64,000 nt of DNA, from NCBI GenBank assembly GCA_921293015.1, contig OV121081.1, positions 44,417,877 to 44,481,876 of the forward strand, in the 5' to 3' direction. The notes beneath the pieces were generated by a model that saw only the letters and a list, made by a program, of their open reading frames with translations, was not told the DNA's origin and made no database searches. The DNA comes from Phorcus lineatus. Its lineage: Eukaryota > Mollusca > Gastropoda > Trochida > Trochidae. Positions 25,242 through 38,511 of the stretch are shown piece after piece. The position numbers were made by a program, and so were the translations under genes. Position 1 is the stretch's first letter. Each line of letters starts with the position of its first letter.

Positions 25242-25460
25242 CAGGGGCGTAGGAACAGGGGGGCTTGGACGTTTTTTCGAAATGTTTTTTTTTTCAAAAT
25301 GACTATTTTCCCCTTTCTACTACATATTTCCCAATAACTGGTCTAGTATTGTTACAAAACAGTTACTATGCACTACTTTGAGGGTAGTTCTAAAACTACT
25401 CTGAGGGTAGAACCCCCCCCCCCCCCACCCCACTCTTTCAAATTCGCTCCTACGCCCCTG
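25242..25460. mobile_element. 219-bp element with 13-bp terminal inverted repeats
   Basis: Begins CAGGGGCGTAGGA and ends TCCTACGCCCCTG, perfect inverted repeats. Inside are T-rich and C-rich tracts and a small inverted repeat (GGGTAGTTC, ACTACTCTGAGGGTAG). No target duplication could be fixed with certainty. The terminal sequence suggests an hAT-like non-autonomous element, but that is only a guess. It is present in unit 2 of the segmental duplication and not in unit 1. Confidence 0.65.
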
Positions 25461-26254
25461 CTTGCGTTGTAAAGGTTTTTGGGGCCTAATAATCTAACGT
25501 TGAACTGCTCTAAATTTTAAATTGTAAAGTTTTTGATCAAAAGTAATAATTCGCACCTGCTGTCTGTTTTTATAAACTTCATACACAAGTCAAACTCTAA
25601 CATCAACTTCAAAACACCTGGTCTATAAAAATGTTATCAATCAATCATCGGCGATGTGAGTAATCAGGGACAAATACTAAATCAATCATCAACGAAAAAC
25701 AAGGATTTTTGCCCTTTAAACTTTCTAGTTGGCTATAAGCTTTGAACGTTAAACTATCAAATATCAATATTGATAAAATTATTCATTTCAAAACATTCAT
25801 CATATATTGTCGGATATAAATTACTTTCAACTGATGATTATCATTATCAATAAACACAAACATGTGTACGTGTTTATTGAAAAGGTACCACAAACATTAT
25901 AGATGATAAAATACTCATATCTGGTTATCATTATCAATAAACACAAACATGTCTGTATATGGTCATTAGAAAAGATTCAACAACCATAAAATTAATGAGA
26001 CATCATACTTATAACTAAAACCAGAATAGTATCAATGATTAAGTAAATGTTTAAAGAACATGTTTACAAACCCGAAAAGTCATAAATTAGACCATGACAC
26101 TACTAACCCTGATACAATGCTGGGCTTTCTAATCTTCTGCACAATGAAGTAATAAACACGATTTGATAGCAATGTGGTTGGCCGGACTCTGGTTATCAAT
26201 AATTTACCAGAACACTTATCATCGAGCCCGACGGACCAATATCTAGGACAGTGT

Positions 26255-26460
26255 GTTTAAGCAGCCAGCTGTATAAAGTTCTTCCTTTAGATCAGGAATA
26301 AAGAGACTACCAAATCACTAGCATCAATTTCCTCTCTGCCCATAATTCCAGCTATGGCAGTGACCTGATTTAATGGAATAGTATTTTGTAGGTTAAGCCA
26401 GGGTTTGAGGGGATCACTATTACTGACTTGTAACTGAGTAGAAGTAAACAACTTCTTCAT
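26255..26460 (-). pseudogene. Exon-like island V, unit 2
   Basis: Homologous to 19802-19993. It keeps DPLKPWL and the acidic EEIDASDLVVSL block but has an internal stop near the end. See the unit 1 copy. Confidence 0.35.
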
Positions 26461-27179
26461 TTTCATTGATTTAATATAGCCATAACATTAAGTTATATAT
26501 TTTCACTTCTGAAAGTAGTGGAATTGAACTCCGCATTATATTCATGGTTTTGCTAGAGTTTTTACTTCCTTATATTGGATATTATTCCATTGATTCAACA
26601 CAAAGCTATGACTGAAGTTATTTTTTTTCCATAAGAAAGTTATTAACATATCAGGAATTTAAAAGATATGGCATGGCGGAGTACATACTTACTCCTTCAT
26701 AAGGTGAAAGGTAGTCCGCGAATGCGCCGTAACGTTTGGTATGTTTATAACAAATATGTTACAAAAAACTTTTTTTCCATAAGAAAATTTTTACCTTATA
26801 AGCATTTTATATGGCATCTCGGAGAACACTCTTATTCTTTCATACGTAAGGTGAAAAGACCTCGGCAGTGGGTTATTTATCATAAATATGTTACCAAACA
26901 ACTTACGTATATCATTTCTAAATGACTTATATAAACGCGAATATAAATATTTAGGGAATATTTTTCAAATCTGTCACTATGTCATTCAATCATTTGGATC
27001 CATTACGTTCTTTTGACACAGAATTGGTCCAGTTTGTCCATTTGGACTATAATAAAAACATTATTTGGATACCAATAGTTTACAAGAGTTACAAAAGTTT
27101 AATTAGTTGAATATTTTACATGAGCTAGTATGTTTTGTGGATTTTGTATGTGACTTAAATAGCGCCAAAATATCTTATG

Positions 27180-27520
27180 AACTTGGTTAAGTTCAAATTG
27201 CTTAACTTAAGTTGCATCTTTATTTCTTAAATGTCAAAAATATGACATTTTCTTGTCAGATAAATGTGAATAATTTGACATTAACCATTCCATTTACATG
27301 TATATTAGTTGAATGACCTATACTAGGCAATACCAACCTATTTTTCTCGTTGTGTCTGCTATACTTAGTTTCCAAAATACGCTTGAGTCTTTGGCGTGTG
27401 CCATTGTCCGGTTTCGGTAATAAATCTCACCTGTTTTTGTTTGTTGTCACTTTGCTAACTGATAAGCACTGATATGTTAATTTATGAAGTATGTGACTCC
27501 AACAACATACTTTAAGTAAC
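27180..27520 (+). repeat. Family A repeat, diverged copy in the segmental duplication
   Basis: Contains TTGCATCTTTATTTCTTAAA, TCCCAAAA-like blocks, GTGTGCCATTGTCCGGTTTC and TTGTCACTTTGCTAACTGAT, in the family order. More diverged than the first two copies. Confidence 0.6.
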
Positions 27521-27639
27521 ATGCTTTTTACAATGTAACAGTCTTACTAATTTAAACTCTTCTTTTGAAGTCAATTCCAGTCGTTTTTGGCAGTACATGT
27601 TGATATCGCCTTAGTTCAATAGAGTCGCATTAGAGCCTG

Positions 27640-27950
27640 GACGTGATCGAAAGGCGCTCCTGCGATGAAAGGAAGTTATTGATAGAATCTACTCCAGCAA
27701 GCTCTTGACTGATATCCAATAACCTTTTCTGCGCAAATCTGATCAATGAGGTCGAAGCACTGACAATATTTCTTACTAACCAGATATGATTGTAACTTGC
27801 AAATGTTTAGAATGAACTTAACCGACACTTTCATGTAAGTGAAATGTTCATTGCAAAACTCTTAGTAAAACAGATGAAAGACTTTCAATTCAAATCTAAT
27901 CAAAGGGAAGGTTTCTCAATGAAATCCATGTCTCATATATATATATCACT
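27640..27950 (-). pseudogene. Exon-like island U, unit 2, frame broken
   Basis: Aligns with 21044-21290. The sequence CQCFDLIDQI is retained in one frame, and LLDISQELAGVDSINNFLSS in another, so at least one frameshift separates the two halves. Upstream stops are also present. Confidence 0.35.
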
Positions 27951-29614
27951 TTTTCAAAAACAAGTATTCAACAAACAATGTTAAAAGTCAATCTTGTTTC
28001 CAATAGATGAGGTATTTCGATTAAAACCATCATAAGTTAATTGATAATCATTTTCTCAATTAATGTAAGGTCAGCACTGAGAACCCTTTGTAAACATTTC
28101 TTCCAGCGGGGTAAATCATACATAATATTCTCCCAGTCCTAGTTTCATACAATTAACAGAAATTTGACATTGAGTTTGAAATTGATATATGTTAAGTCCT
28201 GTCAAATGTTTGGTTTCCTGTGCATACTGAATTAGATTCCCCGATTTCAACACATGTAATCATTTCTGACAACAATTTGCTGACAACAATCTTGAAATAC
28301 TCTGAGGCAGTGCCAAGTAATGATAAATATCACACTTATTGACATTATCAAAGAAGAAAGAGGGATGGATACAAAATTTAGGAAATTCTTTGGTTGTGCA
28401 TATCAACTAGTAGTGCTCTTCAGAATTTAAATGTTTCAAATGGATTTTGTTGTAACCATGTCTCAAAAGCAAGAACATACCAATGGGCATGTTCCCTTAC
28501 ATGATCTCTACAAAATATCCTAGTCGTACCATCCCTTTAACACAAGTTACATTCACATGGGCCTAGATCCATATCGTGACAACAGTATTTGGTTTTGTTG
28601 ATTGAAATGAAATGATCCCGAACTTATACTCCAATGAAAAGCCATTGATTTTGCATTCAACATTAACATTAAAAACCGGAATAGGATCTATACTCTCATG
28701 GTCGGTTAAGTGAATCGATTTGTACAAATGTTGATGCTAATGCTAAAAGTACACATTTATAGATTACTACAAGGTATACACAGAGCAATGATTTATATCA
28801 AGATTGGCTTTTCTTCCATCATATTCAAAATGCACCTTTGAGTTGAAACAATGCTATAGCAAAAGAGATTTGGAATCATTTGTTTAATTAAATCAGCCCA
28901 ATATCCATTTGACCTTAGCAAGCGAAACGTTAACGTTTGTGTTTAACTGATCCAAATTAATGTTTTTTTACATGTAAGAAAGTAATACGGTTCGTAAGGA
29001 TGTTAGGAAGAATATCACTAAAACAGAAGAGGAAACACTAGTGTCTTAAGATCGTTACTATTATAACTATGTATTGCTAAGCCACAAGCAATATTCTCCT
29101 TTACCAAAATATCATGTAACAGAAACTTCATAAAGCACGTTGTGTCATTAGATTTACCTACTTTTAAATATAGGTAAACGAGCCCAGTTAACAAATGTGA
29201 GGAATATGCTGACATAACAGAGTGAACATGAAAACAGTTGTTTGACAGACGTTCAGAACGTATTTAAAATCATTGCTATTACAAGTATGTAAAGCGTAGA
29301 CTTCACTAAGCACGTTATGTCATTAAACCCAGTTTTGTTAAATGTTGGTGAACGTGCCCTTTTAGGATTATACTGACGAAAAGGAGTGCCGTGAACATGG
29401 AAACAGTTGCTTGGAGTGCCATCACTGAACCTGGTACTCCAATCAGAGACGAACTTATTTATATATGTCTAATTCCAACAGCAGGACACAAGATACAGAG
29501 TTTCGACTTATTTTCCAGTATGTATCATGTACAATGTACTGGGGGAAAAAGAAAATAATTCTAGCAATGGTATGTAAGTTCTAGTTTAGGATTTGTTTTC
29601 AATAAAATACTGGT

Positions 29615-29631
29615 TGTTATATATTATATAT

Positions 29632-29668
<37 letters not shown>
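29615..29668. repeat. (TA)n-rich microsatellite
   Basis: ATATT and TA repeats merging into pure TA. Confidence 0.9.
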
Positions 29669-29672
<4 letters not shown>

Positions 29673-30122
29673 AATATTACTAAACTTTGTGTTTAAGTTC
29701 TGTCAAACAATGTAAAACGAAGTTGAAAATCAAAACTAACTGCTTGTACGGTTGTTTCATTGGCAATATATATGTTTTAAAAATATTACCAAATATTGTT
29801 GAATAGGAAGGTCAAATATCTTAGATATTAATTTAAATTTGGATGGATTGTAAATGACAAAGCAAAACAAGGAATTCGGAATTAGTAAATGAAGAATATA
29901 TGTAACATTAGTCAGTTCATTATAAGGACCTACTGGAATGCATGTTGTATCTTAGTTTATTGAAAATGTTTCATCATTAATGTGAATAATGAATAATACA
30001 AAAAAGGTTACAAATGACTATTTTGTAAACATTCGTGTGAATATACTTTTATAAGCCATGTAATGCTAATACTGCTATAAGAGAGACAAAGCTCAGTTCA
30101 GGTAAAAGCACATTCGCAATCA

Positions 30123-30371
30123 TCAAGGATCTTGAGTCAAGAACAGGAAAATCGCATTAGAGTCGGAACGAGCTGAAAGCGAGTTGATGAGACGACAGAA
30201 AGTGACGGAAGCCAACTGATGGTATCTACTTGTGCAAATCGATTGTTCGACCCAAATATCTCCAGGAAAGCTTTGATCCACAATGTTGTCAGACTGACAA
30301 TATTCAACCACCATCAGATAACTGACAAATGATTGTTGTGAACTTGACAAACATTTTCTCTCAACACGCAT
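30123..30371 (-). pseudogene. Exon-like island T, unit 2 (unrecognised protein)
   Basis: An 82-residue open frame with YCQSDNIVDQSF and SICTSRYHQLASVTFCRLIN. Its DNA aligns with island U (27640-27800), so T looks like an older copy of the same exon type. The unit 3 equivalent (34390-34610) keeps TSRFHQLASVTLCRLINFLS. Confidence 0.3.
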
Positions 30372-30841
30372 GACTCTTTCAGGAAAAGGTAGACAAGTTC
30401 AAAAGATTGGTGCTCTCCAATTGACAATTTGTTTCATTGAGATTCAAGACATTCCGATTTTCAAAAAAATTATTCAAACAGCTGTCGAGGAAATACAGCA
30501 TTTCTGACATAGATTAAAGATAATATTTGAAACAGAAATCATAATGGTATTTTAATGGTTCATTCATATTTTATTTTGAGAATAATAACACGATGGAATG
30601 AAATTAAGCTTTGCATATATCTTGATTTATGTACAGCTTTACAATGTCATGCAATATTCAATATAAATTGTTTTTAAGTCAGCAGTTAAATGTGCTGGTA
30701 TCTAAAAAAATTCTAAAATAGAAAATACAATACATTACAATTTCTATCTATAATTCTCTATTCACTAAATCCTGAAGAAGAATTGAATAAACTTTATTAA
30801 GAACAACTGATTTTAGCGAACAAATATAGCTTAAATCAATT

Positions 30842-30964
30842 CTAAGTAACTCGATTATTGAGCTCATTCATTATACCAGAAAGCTGTCTGTATTTACCGT
30901 CATCATTTGCTAAGTAGATGCTTCCCTCGGGCTCCTCTATAATAATCCTGTCAGATAACTGGGA
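30842..30964 (-). pseudogene. Exon-like island S, unit 2 (most conserved island)
   Basis: A 40-residue open stretch SQLSDRIIIEEPEGSIYLAN ... NELNNRVT, then TAG, preceded in the same frame by a TGA and then by LYENNFDDAVMGN. The surrounding 200 bp (30825-31040) are over 90% alike in unit 1 (23575-23790), where one codon change gives a second stop (EPK then TGA). Unit 3 is more diverged. Family not recognised. Confidence 0.4.
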
Positions 30965-32954
30965 TCAGTTTCCCATCACAGCATCATCAAAGTTATTTTC
31001 GTAGAGCATTATACCATTGTAAATAATTAATCAGGAGATGATCGAGGTTTTCCTTGAATGATGTAACTATACTGGAATAATAAAAAACAACTGTTATTTG
31101 ATTTTAAAGGTTGTAGTGGTGATGAAAAAAGTCAGTGCACATGAATAATTTCCTTGTTATATTCTTACTTAAGTGCAACCCTTTGGTGATGATCCTTACA
31201 TTGGTTTCTAAGGATCTATAACACTACTTTCCAAAATATTTAGATTGATAAATGTTTAATTAGAAGTTCTCTCTCTCAATTATCATCTTAAATTTTGTTA
31301 TGCTTCTTTTTTAGATGTTTATAAAACCATCTTGCCTGACTGTCTTTTCAGTAACCATTCAGATATATCTTTACAAGCAAGCTTGTAATGAGATGTCCTT
31401 GAAGTAGTGTTAGAGTTAAAGCTGCAAAAGTGAAAAGAAAGCAGCCTTTTCAATGGTACGATAGACTTCCCTGCCTTAATACATTATTGGCTTAAATAAC
31501 ATGCATGTAAAAAATAATTTATGACAATAACCATATTTGAATCAATCATAACAGTTGTTCAATCCCGGTATTGACCAATTGTTTACATACTCAAATCTTG
31601 TTTTCACAATGTTATGTTGTAGTATACATGTACGTAAAAATGTTGATGAATTTTATATTTGAAAACAATGTCCTATAACATTTTGGTAAGACACTATATA
31701 TTAACATCGGGCAAGCCAAAACCCTCTGAATAAAATATACACTTTCCTTAGTAACATGGATATCTGGAGTCTGATTATCAATAATTTGCCACAACAATAA
31801 TCAATATCCTTTAGAATAACGCATTATCTTTTAACTTTAATTTTTTAAATGGCTGTTGATTTTAGTGATCTTGACCAACTCACATACTAGTAACGTTTTA
31901 TGATTCATATTTTATAGGTAGAACACTGAATTGAAATAGTGGTTACTTTACCATACCGAGAGCATTTTAATCCAAACTCTACTTTAAATTTAGAAATGTC
32001 ATATCTAGCAATCTCTTCGAGTTTACCAATGTCATTGATTTATATTTGACAGAACAGTAAAGACAGTCTTATTCTGATGGAACTAGAAGTTGATATCTTT
32101 TGTTCTCTCTGTAGTCTATTTCCTAATACTTGTTTAGCAACATGCCGTCTACAATATAACAAACTTATTCGTTGTTCCATCTTTTTGCTTGAAATGGGAT
32201 CAAACAATAAGAAATCAGTATTTAGGTGACATTCGTTACAGTGTTGACATGGCAAGTCTCATCAGAGCAACGTAATGGAGAAGAAATATGTTAAGAAAGT
32301 AACTGATAGAATACAAGGAAACCAGATATCCAATAACATTTGTAGCAGAGATCTGGTCAATGAGGTCGAAACATTGACAATATTCCACAGCAATAAAATA
32401 TGACTGTACATGACAAAAGGTTCGAATGGTTTTAACCCGTACTTTCCTGTATACGCAATGTCCTTTCAGAAAAGTGTTGATTGATAAAATGACATATCAG
32501 GAGTTATCACAGGGACACTTTTTCAGCGACATTGTTAGTCATGATATGATCACAATCTCACAAATTCTCATAAAGATGATTTGATTAAACATTGTAAAAT
32601 CCTCCATTTTTAAAAACTTCAATACGTTTTACAATTTGTCAGATACAATCTCATATTGAATGATCTCATTGGACTAAGTTATCTTTTTTGGACAGACAAT
32701 GTTAGATACTTCCATGCCTCCAAGTCATCCATCAATCGACTGAAATCCAATGATTCCGAATTTATACTACAATGAAATGCCATTGATTTTGCATCAACAA
32801 CAACGTTGAACATTAAAACAGGATTTCTAGTATCATGAAATCGGTTTTGGTTAATGGAAACTATTTGTCAAAACTGTTGACTGGGCTAAAAAGGACCATA
32901 GCTGTAGATATTCTAATCGCAGTTGCTTTACTAGGTGCAATGTTTTTTAAAGTG

Positions 32955-33430
32955 AGATTCTCGAACTCATTTCGGGATCGTCTGGTCTCTCGTGCAAAAA
33001 TTCGTATTTTGGCATATTGATATAGAGAGAGGGGGTCATATTTTCGAAATTTCGAATTCGTTAAATGTTAAATGAAAAGTTCCATATCGACTTTCTAAGA
33101 TTAAAACCAACCTAATTATATTGGAACAAACGTGACTTATTTTTAAAGAAGTTGATAACTTATAAAGGATTTTATGGAGAAAAATAAAAATTAGGATTTT
33201 CGGAATTTTGACCTCTGGTCACTTCAATGGCCTGCCAAAACTGTTACGGGTAACTGTGGGGGTACGGTAAACAACTGCCTTAAAGAAGAATGAATCTGCA
33301 TATCTGTACTGAAAATTCAATTATATACGTTTCTTTTTCGCAACGCTACAATACCTCAAAGGCATCTCAAATTCCATAATACTTGCACCAGTATGTCAAG
33401 GTATGTGAAAAAACTTTTGGCATGCAGTTG
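32955..33430 (+). repeat. Family B element, partial copy
   Basis: Shares CTCTCGTGCAAAAATTCGTA, TTGACCTCTGGTCACTTCAA, GGCCTGCCAAAACT, TTTTTCGCAACGCTACAATA and the right end AAACTTTTGGCATGCAGTTG with the intact copy at 19169-19791. The left terminal repeat is not clearly present. Confidence 0.6.
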
Positions 33431-34819
33431 TAGATAACTACTAAACTAGATAGTATGTTATTCTTTATCTCATCAAAAAACATCAATAGTTAAAGGTAGG
33501 GTAAGTAAATGGAAAAACATTTTAATGTGACAAAAATAGTTTGGGCAGCAATTGATGAGAAAGTGACTCAAGATTGATTATATTAGAAGAAAACAGTAGA
33601 CCAAAATACCATCAATTCTTGTTAGAATATGGCGACAACTATATAAAACTATAAGACAGAAGATCGTCCTTTTACTTAAGGAAAACGTGCCCAGTAAAGG
33701 AAAGGGAAGGATATTATGACATATAAGAGTTTCATTACCATTAGACTAGAGTGCTGTCATAGAAATAGGAAGTCAAATCAGAACAGGAAGTAATTGATAA
33801 TTCCATAAACAGGACGTTTCGAAACAGTTCATAAAATAATCTAAAAACTATATATCCAGCATGTATCATAGAAAGCGTACAATAAAATGATACAATAATA
33901 TGTACCAAAACATCTTGCTCACAATGAAAGAGTTCTTAAACTGTTATCCATAAAAATTTTGGTGACAAAACTTTACTTTTTTAAAAGGTAAGACAACCAG
34001 TGTAAAACGGGGCTGCAAATGCTTGTGAAGGGAAGCAGGTCGAATGTCAAAACATAAAGATGGAACTTCAAAGGTATGAGACGCTGTGTACAAACGTATG
34101 GATTCATTGACTTTGACAAAGTGAAACACGAAAATAAAAATATGAAAGTAAGGCAATATTAGATTCAATATTGTGATTGTTTTTATTCTCTATCCATCGA
34201 TAATCAACCTAAAATTTGTTTAATATGAATATGTTGTGTTGAAATAGTTTTTATCCTGTTTCCATTCGTATATCGCATCACAAATAAGGTTATACATTTT
34301 ACCAGTTTGGGTTTATATATCTGAATTACAATCAAAGATCCTTGTAATAATAATTATGAAGGATCAAGACAAGCACTGTTCATTTCAGGTAAAAGCTGGT
34401 CGCCTTATATACCATCACGGTGCTTGGGCCGAGAAAAGGAAAATGGCATTAGAGTCTGAAAGGGCTGAAAGGAAGTTAATGAGACGACACAAAGTGACCG
34501 AAGCCAACTGATGGAATCTACTTGTGCAAATCGATTTCTCTACCCAAATACCACCAGCAAAACTTTCATTTGAACGTAGTGCTAATGAAAATATATTTCG
34601 CTACCATCAGGTAAGTAACATTTTTTTCAGTGTATAAAAAGTTTTAAAAAATAATAATAAAGACTTAAAATTTATAAATGGCTCAAAGGAGTAAAAAAAA
34701 TATGATTATGGAAATGATAATATTTGTTTTGGTTCAATTAAAAAAGATTATATATCATCGTGATTTTCTTTGTGGAAACGTTATTCTAAGAAAAAGTAGT
34801 CTTAAGCATTAATTTTATG

Positions 34820-34833
34820 ATTATTATTATTAT

Positions 34834-34891
<58 letters not shown>
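34820..34891. repeat. Compound trinucleotide repeat (ATT)n then (AGT)n
   Basis: About 5 ATT units followed by about 18 AGT units without interruption. Confidence 0.95.
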
Positions 34892-34892
<1 letters not shown>

Positions 34893-35863
34893 TTAAAGCA
34901 TTATCGGTAAGAAGATTGAGTCATATATGACCTTGAGCTTAAAATATAACAATCTTAAATATATGTAAATTAGATTGAATATTTATATAATATGTTAAAG
35001 CCATATATCAACACTTAATTTGGCAAATGAACTATAGTTGAGGTAACTCTATAACATATCTCATTATACAGAAAGGCTATTTGCATTTACTGTCATCCTT
35101 TAAGTAGGTGCTTAAATCAAGCTTCTCTATAATAACCCTGTCAGATAACTAGGATCAGTTTCACATCACAATATCATCAAGTTATTTTCGTAGAGCATTA
35201 TTACGTTGAAACAATTTACCACTAAAAGAGGACTTGCTTGACTGCGTCCAATATACAGTTATCTCCCTACAGGGCTAGTTTAAGTAATAAAATCTGAATC
35301 TAATCTCTGTTTGAAGACTTCTCAGACTTTCGGATGGTTCCCTAGAGGCACAATCGGAACACAAACCATTTGCGAAATTTCAGCCAATTAAAACACAACT
35401 TGCATTGAAAGCTTGGTTGTCGTCATCGAGGCCTGTCACATTTCAGTCACTTCATTCCGTGACCGTGATCTGTGTGAAGTGCGCAGTCGAATACATTCTA
35501 GTTTTCTCGGAGCATATGGATATATCTTAGGTTTTTCCAAAAGATTACTATTGAAATCTACTCGTAACTATGATTGTACCAATTAGGTATCTCTATATCT
35601 AGCCCGAGAAATGATCGTTTCTAACAGAGGTTAGGCCAGGATTTAATGGATGGTTGGAAAAATGTACAAGAATATAATGTCTTCTGTAGTGACTCTTTCC
35701 ATTTTGTTGACGTCAGAAGGTTTAAGTTCCCTAAACTAACAACTCGTACTCTACAGCATACTCGTTAACAGAAGAGTAACTATGCAATCAATGAATAATA
35801 AAGTTTGATCGTGCATAGAGCGTGAAATCAACATTTCGTTCCTATAAACATTCTTTCCCAACA

Positions 35864-36288
35864 GAGGTAGCTCCGTCATTAATTCCTATACAACCTCTGT
35901 CTTAACTCGATGGTTTCTTGGACTAGAAATGTAGAACGCTGATTGGATGCAATCAAAGTTAGTTGTGCAATCAGCGATGCCGTTTCAAAAGTTATCATTC
36001 AAATCGCCGAATTTTTCCCTTATTTTCCAAAAACTTAATTTTATTCGAATATGCACCTTCCACTTTGAGTCTTCTTTACAGAACACAAACGCCTCATTTT
36101 GCGACTGTATCATTGCACAGGCCTGTGTGACAACAAATATGTTATTCATGCATTCGTTGTTTTCATTGGCTGAAATATAGCCAGGTAGTTAAGTTGCAAT
36201 ATTGTGGCGGTAGGAAAAACTACCGGAAGCCTGAGAAACCTTCGTATTAAGACAGAGGTTATATAGGAATAAATGACGGAGCTACCTC
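35864..36288. mobile_element. 425-bp element with about 45-bp terminal inverted repeats
   Basis: The left end GAGGTAGCTCCGTCATTAAT matches the reverse complement of the right end (GAGGTAGCTCCGTCATTTAT), and similarity continues through CCTCTGTCTTAA. The interior (GACTAGAAATGTAGAA, GTGCAATCAGCGATGCCGTT) resembles 10466-10540, a diverged second copy. The plus-strand open frame inside (35947-36180) is not supported as a gene. Confidence 0.75.
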
Positions 36289-36814
36289 AGCTCAAATCAA
36301 CATTCTCAGTTTATCGACGAGTTTTAAAGGTTTACATCAAATCATAAAACATTATATATTGTTTTCACAACGTTATGATGCTATTTTAAATTTGAAAAGC
36401 ATGTTCCGAGTGTTTCTCTATGTCACATGTTTACAACGTATATTGAACTAAAGATAGATGGAAAAGGGTTGATAAATCTTATTAAAGGAAATAACAAGAT
36501 TTTTTATCACTTAACAAACATAATGCTAGTCAAAATTTTCTATACATTAAACGTCGAATTTTTAATGTAACTCTTTCTTTTCATAAACTAATATTATTAT
36601 CTGGATGTCACAATTTCGCCACGAACTATCACATCTGTTACCCTTATCCTCGTACCAAATCTTCAAATATGTTGACAAACGTCGCATACCTTGACACACA
36701 TAAATAAGCATATCCATAGAAATGGTATTTCTTCATCAATAACTTTTTCTAAAAATATAGTTTTGATTCAATTCCAGAAAAAACTCATCTGGGTGACATA
36801 AGGTGAGAAAACGT

Positions 36815-36885
36815 TGAAGTGGCTCGTGCCGTGGTAAGCGTTCCGCTTGTAACCAAACACGTATTAAGTGTCAACAATGCAGCTG
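36815..36885 (+). repeat. Possible tRNA-derived SINE head fragment
   Basis: GTGGCTCGTGCCGTGGTAAG and GCGTTCCGCTTGTAACC resemble the 5' half of the tRNA-like SINE heads common in molluscs (A-box type). The B-box half is absent, so it is not a tRNA gene. Confidence 0.25.
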
Positions 36886-38511
36886 AACAATTCCAATTAT
36901 TTAAGGTATCCTATATCTCATGTACAAATACACCAAACAAGCAAACATAACAAAACATTTGCAGATTCAACAAGAATAGCTCTCTTTATTTCACGAAACC
37001 GTTATCACTGGTTTACATTTGTAACGTGATCGCTGATTGGTCAATCTAGAACCGGAAGCCATGAGTGAGAATCTGGCCTTCATGGAAGCTAACAAGCTTT
37101 AACCGAAATGTTTAGAAGAATGGTCGATTAGTTATCGTTATCAGTGTATTTATCAAGTGCATCCTAATTTTTCTTAAATAATAATATATATAGAATAATA
37201 TAAATGATTATTTGTATTGGTGTAACAACGTCTTCTAGCACATTTACTAAATCAGTATTTAATATTATCATGGTAGGTTGTAGATTAACAAACGTTTCAA
37301 CTTACGCGAAATGAACCTTTTTCTCCTTTTTTATCAAAAGATCAAAGTTTCGTTAAAATTTTCAATACTTAGTTAAAAAGGTAAAAAGCAAAATAATTTA
37401 TTTGTAAATCTGAACTGTACATTTTCCAAAGAACTGTATTTATTTCAATTCTTTAAAGTATATTTCAATTCTTTTTTATTTATGACTTGATAGCAAACAA
37501 AACGTGATGCAATGCTATTGGTGCAAGTGGTTTGTTTTATAGGGCTCTCCTGCACTGCCGTGACTCTTCCTTTTTCCGTAATGATGACAAATTGTACAAT
37601 CTACGACACAGCATTATGTGAAATATATCAAACAAATATTTCCAACTAAATTTCTATTATTGTAACATTTTATCCTTTAGAACACCTTAAATGTCAAAAC
37701 GGTATGTTTGAGTTTGTTTTCGCTTGATGTATTTCACTGGTTAAAATATACATAAATATATTATTTACATTTCATACTTTTATTTTTTATTTTTTAATAA
37801 TTGTTATCTAACAAACAGTACAGACGCAAACATTAACATAATACTTAGCTACTGGACAAAACAATGATAATAATAGTGTCAAAAATATCAAGAATACTTC
37901 GGTTTCAGGAAAAATGATTACACAAAATATATGGTAATTCTTAACACAATGTTTTGTTAACTTATAAATATAAAGCGTAATACGTTTCAAAAACATGAAA
38001 AAACTTAAGTAGAGACGACGGGTTTTGTATATACAATCGGTGGGAATGTCTCGTGTTGTTATACAAACTAGTACAAACAATCATTTTAATCACACAATCA
38101 CTAGCATTACTTCTTTTTAGAACAATCATAATAATAATAATATCAGGAATAAAGGGAGGGGGTGTGCCTCTAGTACAATAAAGTCAAATACGCTGGCGAA
38201 TTTGTGAGTTAACCTGGGATTCTTATGAACATAGAATTCAGAATTTAAAATGAAGTTTCTAAAATGAAGCTACCCATTGTAACATTTTCGTTAATTGAAA
38301 TAACAAATATTCAAATATTATTTGTTAAATACATTATCACTTTAATACCACATTTACTAACATCTCAACAAACATAACGGTGATAGATAGGAACATTTTG
38401 GTGGTGGTATCTCCTTACACGCATATTTTCCCAGATGGAGATTATACAAATCGACATATATCAACGATCTATGATGTTTTCAGAGCACAGCGTACTCCAT
38501 GCCGCTATTCC

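Larger units (their letters stand above)
24200..31500. repeat. Segmental tandem duplication, unit 2 (about 7 kb)
   Basis: Second full unit, with all the landmarks of unit 1 plus an island at 30123-30371 matched in unit 3. It also contains a 219-bp inverted-repeat element (25242-25460) absent from unit 1, and a family A copy (27180-27520), while unit 1 carries a family B element (19169-19791). These insertions therefore postdate the duplication. Confidence 0.75.
31500..35300. repeat. Segmental tandem duplication, unit 3 (shortened)
   Basis: Landmarks at 32260-32500, 32660-32840, 34390-34610 and 35040-35230 match 27640, 28500, 30123 and 30850 of unit 2 at a constant offset of about 4.2 kb. The part matching unit 2 at 24.3-26.5 kb is missing. 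It also carries a partial family B element at 32955-33430. Confidence 0.7.

Noticed and set aside
36815-36885. tRNA gene
   Set aside because: Only an A-box-like half; no B box or acceptor stem closure.
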